Shown piece after piece: positions 8,153 to 14,807 of a stretch of DNA of 21,286 bases; position 1 is the first letter of the stretch; each line of letters starts with the position of its first letter. A program made the position numbers and the translations under genes. The DNA lies in assembly GCA_036497785.1 (NCBI GenBank), contig DASXIW010000037.1, positions 1 to 21,286 of the forward strand. The letters are read 5' to 3'. The notes under the pieces were generated by a model that worked only from the letters and a program-made list of their open reading frames with translations, searched no databases and had not been told where the DNA came from. The DNA is from DASXIW01 sp036497785. Its GTDB lineage: Bacteria > Pseudomonadota > Alphaproteobacteria > Acetobacterales > Acetobacteraceae.

Positions 8153-10000
8153 ATGTTTCGTTTTTTCGAAAACCTGATTCAGCCGACGCGGATTTCGCCG
8201 GAGGCCGCCCCCCCTCTGCTGGACGAGCCCTGGGCGCTGATGCGCTTTTACTGGCATTTCGTCCGGCAGGTGCGCGCGCAGATCGCCATGCTGTTCGTTG
8301 CCGGCCTGCTGGTGGCGATTCTGGATGTCAGCATTCCCACCATCATCGGCCGTGTGGTCGGGCTCGTCAGCACCAACGACGCGGCGGGGATGATGGCGGA
8401 CCATTGGCGGGAATTGCTGGGCATGGCGGTGGTGCTGCTGGTGCTGCGCCCCGCCGCGATCCTGCTGCGTGTGCTGGTCACCAACCAGGCGATCAACGCG
8501 GGCATGACCAATTTGATCCGCTGGCAGAATCACTGGCATGTGGTGCGGCAGAGCTGGACGTTCTTCCAGAACGATTTCGCCGGCCGTATCGCCAACCGCG
8601 TGATGCAGGTAGGGCCGAGCCTGCGCGAGAGTGTGGTGAACTCCACCAACGCGGTCTGGTACATCATCGTCTATGGTGCCAGCGCCATCACTCTGCTGGC
8701 CCGCACGGATTGGCGGCTGGCCATGCCGATGCTGGTCTGGTTCTTCGGCTATGGCGCGATGCTGCGCTTTTTCGTGCCCCGCCTGCGCGACCGCTCGCGG
8801 CGGATGAGCGAGGTGCGCTCAGCGCTGACCGGGCGGGTGGTGGACAGCTACACGAACATCCTGACCGTGAAGCTGTTCGCGCGCGCCCGCGACGAGGACG
8901 AGTTCGTCCGCGAATCGATCGACGAGCATACAAGCACCTTTCGCCGGCAGTTGCGCATGATCTCCCGCTACGTGCTGACGTTGACCGCGCTGAACGCCCT
9001 GCTGCTGGTGGGCACCGGCACCACAGCCATCTGGCTGTGGGTGCATGGACAGATCGTGGTGGGATCGGTGGCGATGGCGCTGCCGCTGGCCTGGCAGATC
9101 TCCAACATGGCCGGCTGGGTGGCCGACAACGTGACCTCGATCTTCGAGAATGTCGGCGTGGTGCAGGACGGCATGCGCTCCATCGCCGTGGCACGGCAGA
9201 TGCCGGATGCGCCTGAGGCGGCGGAGTTAGAGGTATCGAAGGGTGCGATCAGCTTTCAGGATGTGCATTTCGGCTACGGGACCAGCCGCGGCGTGCTGCA
9301 CGGGCTGTCGCTGGACATCGCGCCGGGTGAGCGGATCGGGCTGATCGGGCATTCCGGCGCCGGCAAATCCACACTGGTGAACCTGCTGCTGCATTTCTAC
9401 AAGCCCGAGTCGGGCCGCATCCTGATCGACGGACAGGACATCGCCGGCGTCACGCAGGAGAGCCTGCGCACCCGTATCGCCATGGTGACTCAGGACACCT
9501 CCCTGTTGCACCGCTCCATTCGCGAAAACATCGCCTACGGCCGCCCCTGGGCGAGCGAGGCGGAGGTTGTCGGCGCGGCCCGCCAGGCGGAGGCGATGGA
9601 TTTCATCGAGACGCTGGAGGACTGGAACGGCAATACCGGCCTGGACGCGCACGTGGGCGAGCGCGGCGTGAAACTGTCCGGCGGCCAGCGCCAGCGCATC
9701 GCCATTGCACGCGTGATCCTGAAGAACGCCCCTATCCTGGTACTGGACGAGGCGACCTCGGCACTCGATTCCGAGGTGGAGGCGGCCATACAGTCACAAC
9801 TGGAAACGCTGATGCGCGGCCGTACGGTGATCGCCATAGCCCATCGCCTGTCCACCATCGCGCAAATGGACCGGCTAGTGGTGCTGGACCATGGCCGAAT
9901 CGCTGAAGCCGGCACGCACGCGGAATTGCTGAAAGCCAACGGACCCTATGCCCGGATGTGGCGGCGGCAATCGGGCGGGTTTGCGGAAGTGGCGGGTTAG
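8153..10000 (+). CDS. ABC exporter, fused membrane and ATPase domains
   Basis: This 615-residue half-transporter would act as a dimer in the inner membrane (ABCB/MsbA-like exporter superfamily). The membrane domain spans about 35-345, with hydrophobic segments near 44-65, 88-108, 164-184, 188-204, 275-296 and 300-320. The ATPase domain has Walker A GHSGAGKST at 399-407, signature LSGGQ at 508-512, Walker B ILVLDE at 528-533 and H-loop His564 (AHRLST); all catalytic residues are present. I use the ATG at 8153 (MFRFFENL); an in-frame GTG at 8138 would add five residues. The substrate is unknown; lipid, peptide or drug export cannot be told apart from sequence alone. Its end overlaps the convergent PEP-CTERM-like gene by 4 nt. 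Confidence 0.93.
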   Translation: MFRFFENLIQPTRISPEAAPPLLDEPWALMRFYWHFVRQVRAQIAMLFVAGLLVAILDVSIPTIIGRVVGLVSTNDAAGMMADHWRELLGMAVVLLVLRPAAILLRVLVTNQAINAGMTNLIRWQNHWHVVRQSWTFFQNDFAGRIANRVMQVGPSLRESVVNSTNAVWYIIVYGASAITLLARTDWRLAMPMLVWFFGYGAMLRFFVPRLRDRSRRMSEVRSALTGRVVDSYTNILTVKLFARARDEDEFVRESIDEHTSTFRRQLRMISRYVLTLTALNALLLVGTGTTAIWLWVHGQIVVGSVAMALPLAWQISNMAGWVADNVTSIFENVGVVQDGMRSIAVARQMPDAPEAAELEVSKGAISFQDVHFGYGTSRGVLHGLSLDIAPGERIGLIGHSGAGKSTLVNLLLHFYKPESGRILIDGQDIAGVTQESLRTRIAMVTQDTSLLHRSIRENIAYGRPWASEAEVVGAARQAEAMDFIETLEDWNGNTGLDAHVGERGVKLSGGQRQRIAIARVILKNAPILVLDEATSALDSEVEAAIQSQLETLMRGRTVIAIAHRLSTIAQMDRLVVLDHGRIAEAGTHAELLKANGPYARMWRRQSGGFAEVAG

Positions 10001-10635
10001 AGCCGAATCCGGGCGGACCCTCGCCGGCGCAGCAGAAGGGTGGCTAGCAGCCCCACGCCCATGATCATGGAGCCGGGCGGTTCCGGCACGGGTGTCGGCG
10101 TCGGCGTCGGCACCGAACTGGCGATAGGTGGCAGCGGCGTTCCAGGAACGCCGACGATCGGCCCCGGCGGCAAAGAGCTGCCCGGCGGCAAATCCGGCGC
10201 GGCCGGCACCGGATTGGAACCAGGCTGAAGCGGGCTGGGCGCCAGCGTCGCTGCCGGAGACCGCGGCGCGGTCAGGGCCAGCGGGCCGATTTGGGCTGGC
10301 GAGGCCGTGCTCGGCGCGGTTCTGGCGCCGGGGGTGGGCACTGCATTGGGCAATGAAGTAGGGCTGGCGAGCACCGCGCCGCCGATTGCCGCGATTCCTG
10401 CGCCTTTGGCCAGTGCAGCGAGGAAGCCGGGCGCCGGCTGGCAGGCAACGCGATGAATGACGACCGGGCCCGATGCGGCCGGATGCGCAACCGGCGCTTT
10501 GGTCAATGGGTGCCGAATCCGGTGGATCGCATGACCTAACCGGCGCGGAGCGAACCGCGAGACATGGCGGGCAATAGAGCCCCTCACCCGAGAGACCGGG
10601 GCCGCAACAGCGCTTCCGAGCGTATGACAATCCAT
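9997..10635 (-). CDS. Proline-rich protein with PEP-CTERM-like sorting signal
   Basis: I do not recognise a family for the body of this 212-residue protein. Its C-terminus (about 183-212) has the three-part architecture of PEP-CTERM sorting signals: VPEP at 183-186, a hydrophobic helix SMIMGVGLLATLLL at 189-202, then RRR at 203-205. Such signals are recognised by an exosortase that moves the protein to the cell surface. Residues about 92-185 are low-complexity Pro/Ala/Ser/Thr, including a PTPTPTPV run. One other hydrophobic segment (71-90, FLAALAKGAGIAAIGGAVLA) follows an unusually long basic N-terminal region, so it would be an atypical signal peptide. The ATG is supported by GGAAGG 6 nt upstream. 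Export is inferred; chance low-complexity translation is a smaller possibility. Confidence 0.65.
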   Translation of the reverse strand: MDCHTLGSAVAAPVSRVRGSIARHVSRFAPRRLGHAIHRIRHPLTKAPVAHPAASGPVVIHRVACQPAPGFLAALAKGAGIAAIGGAVLASPTSLPNAVPTPGARTAPSTASPAQIGPLALTAPRSPAATLAPSPLQPGSNPVPAAPDLPPGSSLPPGPIVGVPGTPLPPIASSVPTPTPTPVPEPPGSMIMGVGLLATLLLRRRGSARIRL

Positions 10636-10641
10636 CCCGCG

Positions 10642-10647
10642 CCTTCC
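10642..10647 (-). promoter_or_regulatory. Ribosome binding site for the PEP-CTERM-like gene
   Basis: On the minus strand GGAAGG is followed after 6 nt by the ATG at 10635. It supports this weakly characterised frame as a real gene. Confidence 0.6.
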
Positions 10648-10727
10648 GTCTCTATTATGATCCCAAGCGCGGAAAATTGCTATAATATTGTTAAGCTACG
10701 CATCATTAAAATGCATGATAGATCGTC

Positions 10728-10757
10728 TTGTATCGACTATTCGACAAAAATTATATT
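10728..10757 (+). promoter_or_regulatory. Weak candidate promoter in the AT-rich region
   Basis: TTGTAT (10728-10733) is followed after 18 nt by TATATT (10752-10757), which matches 5 of 6 positions of the -10 consensus. The -35 match is poor (TTG only). In AT-rich DNA such matches arise by chance, so this is tentative. Confidence 0.3.
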
Positions 10758-10904
10758 TGAAACGACCCTGTGTCATCGCCGCGATGCAACCAAGCGCACC
10801 GGGTTGATCCCATGATCGACACGAAAATGGTAGATAGGCGGCGGCCAGCTGACCCAATTGCGACCGCACGGCCCCCTCGACAATGCATCGCGTCCGAACC
10901 ATTC

Positions 10905-10933
10905 TTGACACACACGCGACCCCCGGCTAGCAA
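10905..10933 (+). promoter_or_regulatory. Candidate promoter of the F0 ATP synthase operon
   Basis: A perfect TTGACA at 10905-10910 is spaced 17 nt from TAGCAA at 10928-10933. The -10 is weak, but alphaproteobacterial promoters tolerate this when the -35 is good. Initiation near 10940 would give a leader of about 75 nt containing the hairpin at 10959-11004 before atpI. Confidence 0.5.
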
Positions 10934-10954
10934 ACCCACGCTTTCCGGCACAGG

Positions 10955-11015
10955 TGCTGGTGCAGTGGCAACGACGGCGTTACCGGCGTGGTTGCCACTG
11001 CACCGGGGACCAGCA
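10955..11015 (+). promoter_or_regulatory. Long hairpin in the atpI leader
   Basis: GGTGCAGTGGCAAC (10959-10972) and GTTGCCACTGCACC (10991-11004) are perfect 14-bp inverted repeats. Partial pairing continues inside the 18-nt spacer (ACG with CGT, CG with CG). Outside, TGCTGG (10955-10960) can pair with CCAGCA (11010-11015), two bases of it competing with the inner stem. The right arm ends 12 nt before the atpI ATG, and the only Shine-Dalgarno-like stretch, GGGGA (11005-11009), sits between the inner and outer pairings. There is no T-run, so a terminator is unlikely. A leader structure affecting atpI translation or RNA stability, or a DNA-binding site, are the options (inference). Confidence 0.65.
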
Positions 11016-11016
11016 A

Positions 11017-11337
11017 ATGAACAAGGATCAGGGTGGCGACGGCGGATCTTTCGAGGACCGTCTGGCAGCCGCCCGGCGCAAACAGGGGCTCGACGTCCCG
11101 CCGCCCGCACCGGCCTCCGGTTCGGTCGGCGACATGTCCTCGATGGGCGTGGGTTTGCGGGTTGGCGTGGAAATGTTGTCCGCACTGGTGGTAGGTCTCG
11201 CCATCGGCTGGGGGCTCGACAGCTGGCTCCACACCAAGCCTTTCCTGCTCGTGCTGTTCGTCCTGCTGGGGGGTGGGGCTGGCATTGCCAACGTCTGGCG
11301 CCTGATGGCGCCGGGCAAGCAACCCCCAGCGAAGTGA
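11017..11337 (+). CDS. atpI: ATP synthase accessory protein AtpI
   Basis: This 106-residue inner-membrane protein of the AtpI family is thought to help assemble the c-ring. It has a hydrophilic N-terminus (FEDRLAAARRKQG), a Pro/Ala linker, and two membrane helices at about 46-66 and 75-95 with the family pattern AIGWGLDSWLHTKPFLLVLFVLLGGGAG. The start is the ATG at 11017; the frame is open back to a GTG at 10954, but that extension would translate the leader hairpin and does not look like the family. It is the first gene of the F0 operon, 52 nt before atpB. Confidence 0.88.
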   Translation: MNKDQGGDGGSFEDRLAAARRKQGLDVPPPAPASGSVGDMSSMGVGLRVGVEMLSALVVGLAIGWGLDSWLHTKPFLLVLFVLLGGGAGIANVWRLMAPGKQPPAK

Positions 11338-11389
11338 CTGAATAAGGGGCCCGCGAGCGGCGCTGCCCCGCAGACCGAAGGACGAAACC

Positions 11390-12145
11390 GTGGCGGCCGC
11401 TGCACATAAGATCGACGCCCTCGGGCAATTCGAACTGACCTCCGTGTTCGGGCCCATTGGCGCTTCGGTGCGGTTCACGCAGTCGAACATGCTGATGCTG
11501 ATCGCCGCCGCCCTGATCCTGGGGTTGCTGTATTTCGGCATGCGCGCCAAATCCGTGGTGCCCGGCCGGCTGCAAGCCGCCGCCGAGCTGTCCTACGACT
11601 TCGTGCACCGCATGTGCATCGACCAGATCGGCGAGGAGGGGAAGCGGTTCTTCCCCTTCGTGTTCACGCTGTTCTTCTTCATCCTGATGGGCAATCTGCT
11701 CGGCCTCCTGCCCTACTCCTTCACCTTCACCAGCCAAATTGCCGTAACCTTCGCACTCGCGGCCTTGGTGATCGTCATGGTGACGGTGGTGGCGTTGCGT
11801 ATCCACGGGTTGCGTTTCTTCACCTATTTCTTCCCCGCCGGCGCCCCTAAGCTGCTGGCCCCGCTGATCGTCCCGGTCGAGATCATCTCCTACCTCTCCC
11901 GCCCCGTCAGCCTCAGCATTCGTCTGTTTGCCAACATGGTCGCTGGCCATGTGATGTTCGAGGTATTTGCCTCCTTCGTGGTGATGCTGGCCGGCGCCGG
12001 CGCGGTGGGCCTGTTCGCCTCCATCTTTCCGCTCGGCCTGAACGTGGTTCTAGTCGGCTTCGAATTGCTGGTCGCCGTCCTGCAGGCCTATGTGTTTGCG
12101 ATCCTGACCTGCATCTACCTGCACGACGCGGTGCATCTGCACTGA
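11390..12145 (+). CDS. atpB: ATP synthase F0 subunit a
   Basis: This 251-residue membrane subunit forms the proton half-channels facing the c-ring. The essential arginine is Arg178 in SLSIRLFANMVAGH. Other conserved segments are FPFVFTLFFFILMGNLLGLLPYSF at about 88-111 and the final helices ending with YVFAILTCIYLHDAVH, as in alphaproteobacterial AtpB. Start is a GTG with GAAGGA 7 nt upstream (11377-11382). Length is standard. It sits between atpI and atpE; the F1 genes are not in the window, which is the usual split arrangement in Rhodospirillales. Confidence 0.97.
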   Translation: MAAAAHKIDALGQFELTSVFGPIGASVRFTQSNMLMLIAAALILGLLYFGMRAKSVVPGRLQAAAELSYDFVHRMCIDQIGEEGKRFFPFVFTLFFFILMGNLLGLLPYSFTFTSQIAVTFALAALVIVMVTVVALRIHGLRFFTYFFPAGAPKLLAPLIVPVEIISYLSRPVSLSIRLFANMVAGHVMFEVFASFVVMLAGAGAVGLFASIFPLGLNVVLVGFELLVAVLQAYVFAILTCIYLHDAVHLH

Positions 12146-12200
12146 TCGCCGCGTCGCAGACCTGTCTTCCTCCGATCCTCCAGAACAAGGACTGAACCTC

Positions 12201-12425
12201 ATGGACGTGCTCGCAGCCAAGGCCCTCGGCGCCGGTATCGCCGTCATCGCGCTCGCCGGCGTCGGCATCGGCATTGGCAACATCTTCTCGGCCCTGGTCA
12301 CCAGCGTTGCCCGCAACCCCTCCGCGCGCGACCAGGTGTTCGGCATCGGCATTCTGGGCTTTGCGCTGACGGAAGCCGTCGCGCTGTTCGCCCTGCTGAT
12401 CGCCTTCCTCATCTTGTTCACCTGA
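12201..12425 (+). CDS. atpE: ATP synthase F0 subunit c
   Basis: This 74-residue hairpin protein forms the rotating c-ring. Helix 1 has the glycine-rich GVGIGIGN (20-27), the polar loop is ARNPSARDQ (37-45), and helix 2 carries the ion-binding Glu58 in ALTEAVALF. The Gln/Ser ligands expected of a sodium-type ring are not seen, so proton coupling is inferred. ATG start with AAGGA about 10 nt upstream. It is 55 nt after atpB and 33 nt before the b' gene. Confidence 0.97.
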   Translation: MDVLAAKALGAGIAVIALAGVGIGIGNIFSALVTSVARNPSARDQVFGIGILGFALTEAVALFALLIAFLILFT

Positions 12426-12458
12426 TCGCCGCCACGATCTGAATCGGAGGATCGGGAT

Positions 12459-13082
12459 TTGCGTCCGGTCGCCGCCTTCGCTCGCACCGCTCTTGCCAAT
12501 ATCCGGATGCCAGCCATCGCTGCGGCTGGCTTCCTGCTGACCTCCTCCACCGGCTTCGCGGAGGATCAGCCCAAAGGCATGCCACAGCTCGACTTCAGCA
12601 ACCCGCTGACGATCAGTCAGGTTGTCTGGCTCGTGCTGATCTTCCTGACGCTCTATGTGCTGCTGGCCAAATGGGCCCTGCCGCAGGTGAGTGAGGTCCT
12701 TGCGGCCCGGGCGGCGACAATCGAACGCGATCTCGACGCCGCAAGGGACGCCAAAGCCGAGGCTGACGCAGCGGTGGCTGAGTTGACGGCGGCAACCCGT
12801 CAGGCCCAAGCCAGCGCGCAGGCCGAGATCGACAGCGCCGTGGCCGCGGCTCGCAAGGATGCCGCCGATCAGGCCGCGGCCGCAAATGCGCGGCTCCAGG
12901 CCCAATTGGCCGCCGCCGAAGCGCAGATTGCCGCCGCCCGCGCCTCGGCACTGGGTGCGCTGCGCCAGGTGGCAACGGACACCGCGTCCGTCGTCGTCAA
13001 CCGGCTAACGGGCATGACGCCCGATACCCAGGCGGTCGATGCCGCGGTGGGCACGGCACTCGCTGCCCGCAGTCAGGGTTAG
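12459..13082 (+). CDS. atpF': ATP synthase F0 subunit b' with signal-peptide-like N-terminus
   Basis: This 207-residue stator subunit pairs with b to link F0 to F1. It has one membrane helix at about 52-70 (ISQVVWLVLIFLTLYVLLAKW), then a long Ala/Glu/Lys/Arg coiled coil (about 78-190). The start is a TTG with GGAGG (12446-12450) 8 nt before it, better supported than an internal ATG at 12507. The N-terminus before the helix is unusual: a basic region, a hydrophobic stretch (about 18-28) and GFA-ED at 32-36 look like a signal peptide cleaved after Ala34. Cleavage would leave the short segment before the membrane helix on the periplasmic side, as expected for b-type subunits. Confidence 0.93.
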   Translation: MRPVAAFARTALANIRMPAIAAAGFLLTSSTGFAEDQPKGMPQLDFSNPLTISQVVWLVLIFLTLYVLLAKWALPQVSEVLAARAATIERDLDAARDAKAEADAAVAELTAATRQAQASAQAEIDSAVAAARKDAADQAAAANARLQAQLAAAEAQIAAARASALGALRQVATDTASVVVNRLTGMTPDTQAVDAAVGTALAARSQG

Positions 13083-13091
13083 GATAAGGCG

Positions 13092-13595
13092 ATGCAGGAC
13101 GAATCCTTCCTTCAGAACCCACGCCTCTGGGTCGCCGTCGCTTTCGTCATCTTCTTCGTCATCTTCGGCCGCAAGATGTGGAAGGTGCTGGCCGGGATGC
13201 TGGATAAGCGCGCCGACACGGTCCGCGCCGAACTGGCCGCCGCCCAGCTGCTGCGCCAGGAAGCCGAGGCGATGCTGCGCGACGCCAAGGCCCGCCGGGA
13301 GACAGCGCTCGCCGATGCCAAGGCGCTGCTGGAAGGTGCCAAGGTCCAAGCCGAACGCTTGGCCCGCGCCGCGACCGCCGAGGCCGAAGCTGCCGCGAAG
13401 CGCCGCGAACGCATGGCCATGGACCGGATCGCCGCCGCCGAAAAGGCCGCGGTGGACGAAGTTCGCCTGACCGCCGCCGATATCGCCGCACGTGCCGCAG
13501 AACGTATCATCCGCGAAGGCGTAACGCCCGAAGTCAGCGCCACTCTGGTCGACAAAGCCATCGCCGACCTCCCAGCCGCCCTGCGCGCCGCGTAA
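13092..13595 (+). CDS. atpF: ATP synthase F0 subunit b
   Basis: This 167-residue stator subunit has one N-terminal membrane helix (about 11-27, RLWVAVAFVIFFVIFG) followed by a charged alanine-rich coiled coil to the C-terminus. The KMWKVLAGMLDKRADTVRAEL stretch is typical of alphaproteobacterial b. ATG start with AGGATAAGG directly upstream, 9 nt after the b' gene. It is the last gene of the F0 operon and is followed by a palindrome before the convergent monooxygenase gene. Confidence 0.95.
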   Translation: MQDESFLQNPRLWVAVAFVIFFVIFGRKMWKVLAGMLDKRADTVRAELAAAQLLRQEAEAMLRDAKARRETALADAKALLEGAKVQAERLARAATAEAEAAAKRRERMAMDRIAAAEKAAVDEVRLTAADIAARAAERIIREGVTPEVSATLVDKAIADLPAALRAA

Positions 13596-13608
13596 GGCTA
13601 ATAGCGCA

Positions 13609-13646
13609 TTGGGCTTGGCCCTTGGCCGGGTCTTGGCCGAGCCCAA
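13609..13646. terminator. Bidirectional terminator-like palindrome between convergent genes
   Basis: TTGGGCTTGGCC (13609-13620) pairs with GGCCGAGCCCAA (13635-13646) through 12 positions, one of them a T-G wobble, with a 14-nt loop that holds another copy of TTGGCC. It lies between the convergent stops of atpF (13595) and the monooxygenase (13653). No T-run follows on either strand, so any termination would be weak or factor-assisted. Confidence 0.55.
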
Positions 13647-13652
13647 CTGGCT

Positions 13653-14660
13653 TCACGCCGCCGCTGTCGTTCGTCCCAGCGTCTTCTGTACTTCCGCAAG
13701 GATCTCGTACGACCGCAGCCGCGCGCCGTGATCATAGATGGCGGACGCCACCATCAATACGTCCGCCGAGGTCCGTTCGATGAAGGCCTCCAACCCCGCC
13801 CTCACCGTCTCCGGCGACCCTACGAACGAGCAGGCCAGCATGGCCGAGGCCTGCGCCTTTTCGCCAGGCGTCCAGTAGGAGTCGATATCGTCGATTGGCG
13901 CCGGCAGCATGCCGCGCGCGCCCCGGAACATATTGGTGAAGCTCTGCTGCACGGAGGTGAACAGCCGTCGCGCTTCGGCGTCAGTCTCCGCCGCGATCAC
14001 GTTCACTCCAACCATAGTATGTGGCCGCGCGAGTTGGCGCGACGGCTTGAACTCCGCACGATAGGTCGCGAGAGCCCGCATCAGCGCCTCCGGCGCAAAA
14101 TGCGACGCAAACGCATAGGGCAATCCCAGCATGCCCGCCAGCTGCGCCCCGAAGAGGCTCGACCCCAGAATCCAGATTGGCACGCCCGTCCCCGTCCCCG
14201 GCACGGCCTGCACGGCCTGCCCTTGCTGCAACGGCCCCAGCAATGCCTGCAGCTCCAGCACATCCTGAGGAAAACTGTCGGCCGACGCCGGATCGCGCCG
14301 CAATGCTCGCAACGTGCGCATATCCGTGCCGGGCGCCCGTCCCAATCCCAGATCGATCCGCCCTGGATACAGCGACTCCAGTGTGCCGAACTGCTCGGCA
14401 ATGACCAATGGCGCATGGTTCGGCAGCATGATTCCGCCCGAACCCACCCGAATGCTTTGCGTGCCCCCCGCAATATACCCGATCACCACCGCCGTCGCGG
14501 CGCTGGCAATGCCAACCATGTTGTGATGCTCGGCCAGCCAAAACCGCCAATAGCCCCAATGCTCGGCATGCTGGGCAAGGTCCAGCGTGCGATGCAGTGC
14601 GTCCGCAGGCGTAGCGCCCTGGGGCACAGGGGCCAGATCAAGGATGGAAAAAGGGGGCAT
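13653..14660 (-). CDS. LLM-class flavin-dependent monooxygenase, YhbW-like
   Basis: This 335-residue member of the bacterial luciferase-like family resembles E. coli YhbW over long stretches. Conserved sites include ILDLAPVPQG (6-15), WLAEHHNM (41-48), IASAATAVVIGYIA (51-64), GSGGIMLPNHAPLVIAEQFG (73-92) and YPGRIDLGLGRAPGTD (98-113). The family binds FMN in a TIM barrel and oxidises substrates with reduced flavin and oxygen; the substrate here is unknown. It starts with an ATG that has GGAA upstream. It is on the same strand as ppx but separated by 145 nt containing a 14-bp inverted repeat, so probably its own transcript. It is convergent with the F0 operon. Confidence 0.9.
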   Translation of the reverse strand: MPPFSILDLAPVPQGATPADALHRTLDLAQHAEHWGYWRFWLAEHHNMVGIASAATAVVIGYIAGGTQSIRVGSGGIMLPNHAPLVIAEQFGTLESLYPGRIDLGLGRAPGTDMRTLRALRRDPASADSFPQDVLELQALLGPLQQGQAVQAVPGTGTGVPIWILGSSLFGAQLAGMLGLPYAFASHFAPEALMRALATYRAEFKPSRQLARPHTMVGVNVIAAETDAEARRLFTSVQQSFTNMFRGARGMLPAPIDDIDSYWTPGEKAQASAMLACSFVGSPETVRAGLEAFIERTSADVLMVASAIYDHGARLRSYEILAEVQKTLGRTTAAA

Positions 14661-14762
14661 GCCAAGGTTCCGATCGCGGTCGAGCCGTGCAGATGAGGCG
14701 GGCCCAGGAAGATCGCAAGGTACGGCCAGGGCTGCTTCCCTGGACTTCCCTTCCCATTTACC

Positions 14763-14807
14763 AGAGCAATATGGCTCGGCGATTCCCCCCTCAAGCCATA
14801 TTGCTCT
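14763..14807. repeat. Perfect 14-bp inverted repeat at the ppx stop
   Basis: AGAGCAATATGGCT (14763-14776) and AGCCATATTGCTCT (14794-14807) are perfect inverted repeats with a 17-nt spacer. On the minus strand the hairpin begins within the TAG stop of ppx, so it would form at the 3' end of the perM-hda-ppk-ppx message. After the stem the minus strand reads GGTAAATGGG, without a T-run, so it is not a classic intrinsic terminator. It may stabilise the 3' end or mark an intergenic palindrome family. Confidence 0.75.

Larger units (their letters stand above)
10636..11016. other. Divergent intergenic region with AT-rich core
   Basis: These 381 nt separate the PEP-CTERM-like gene from atpI, read in opposite directions. 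Roughly 10650-10765 is strikingly AT-rich against the GC-rich window, with TATAAT at 10681, several A and T runs, and TTATATTTGAAA at 10751. It looks like promoter DNA and shows no coding frame that resembles a protein. The remainder (about 10766-10950) returns to high GC; a frame is open across it but runs into atpI in the wrong frame. I see no tRNA, riboswitch or insertion sequence. Candidate promoters and a hairpin are listed separately. Confidence 0.7.

Noticed and set aside
7360..9216. 618-codon plus-strand frame across greB and the ABC exporter
   Set aside because: It crosses antisense to greB and out of frame through the exporter; both of those have conserved motifs in other frames.
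10770..11345. 191-codon open frame on the plus strand spanning the atpI leader and atpI
   Set aside because: It overlaps atpI in another frame, has proline/arginine-rich shadow-like composition and no recognisable domain.
10751..11950. 399-codon open frame on the minus strand opposite atpI and atpB
   Set aside because: It lies antisense to well-recognised atpI and atpB and has the His/Gln/Gly/Glu-rich composition typical of the complement of GC-rich genes.
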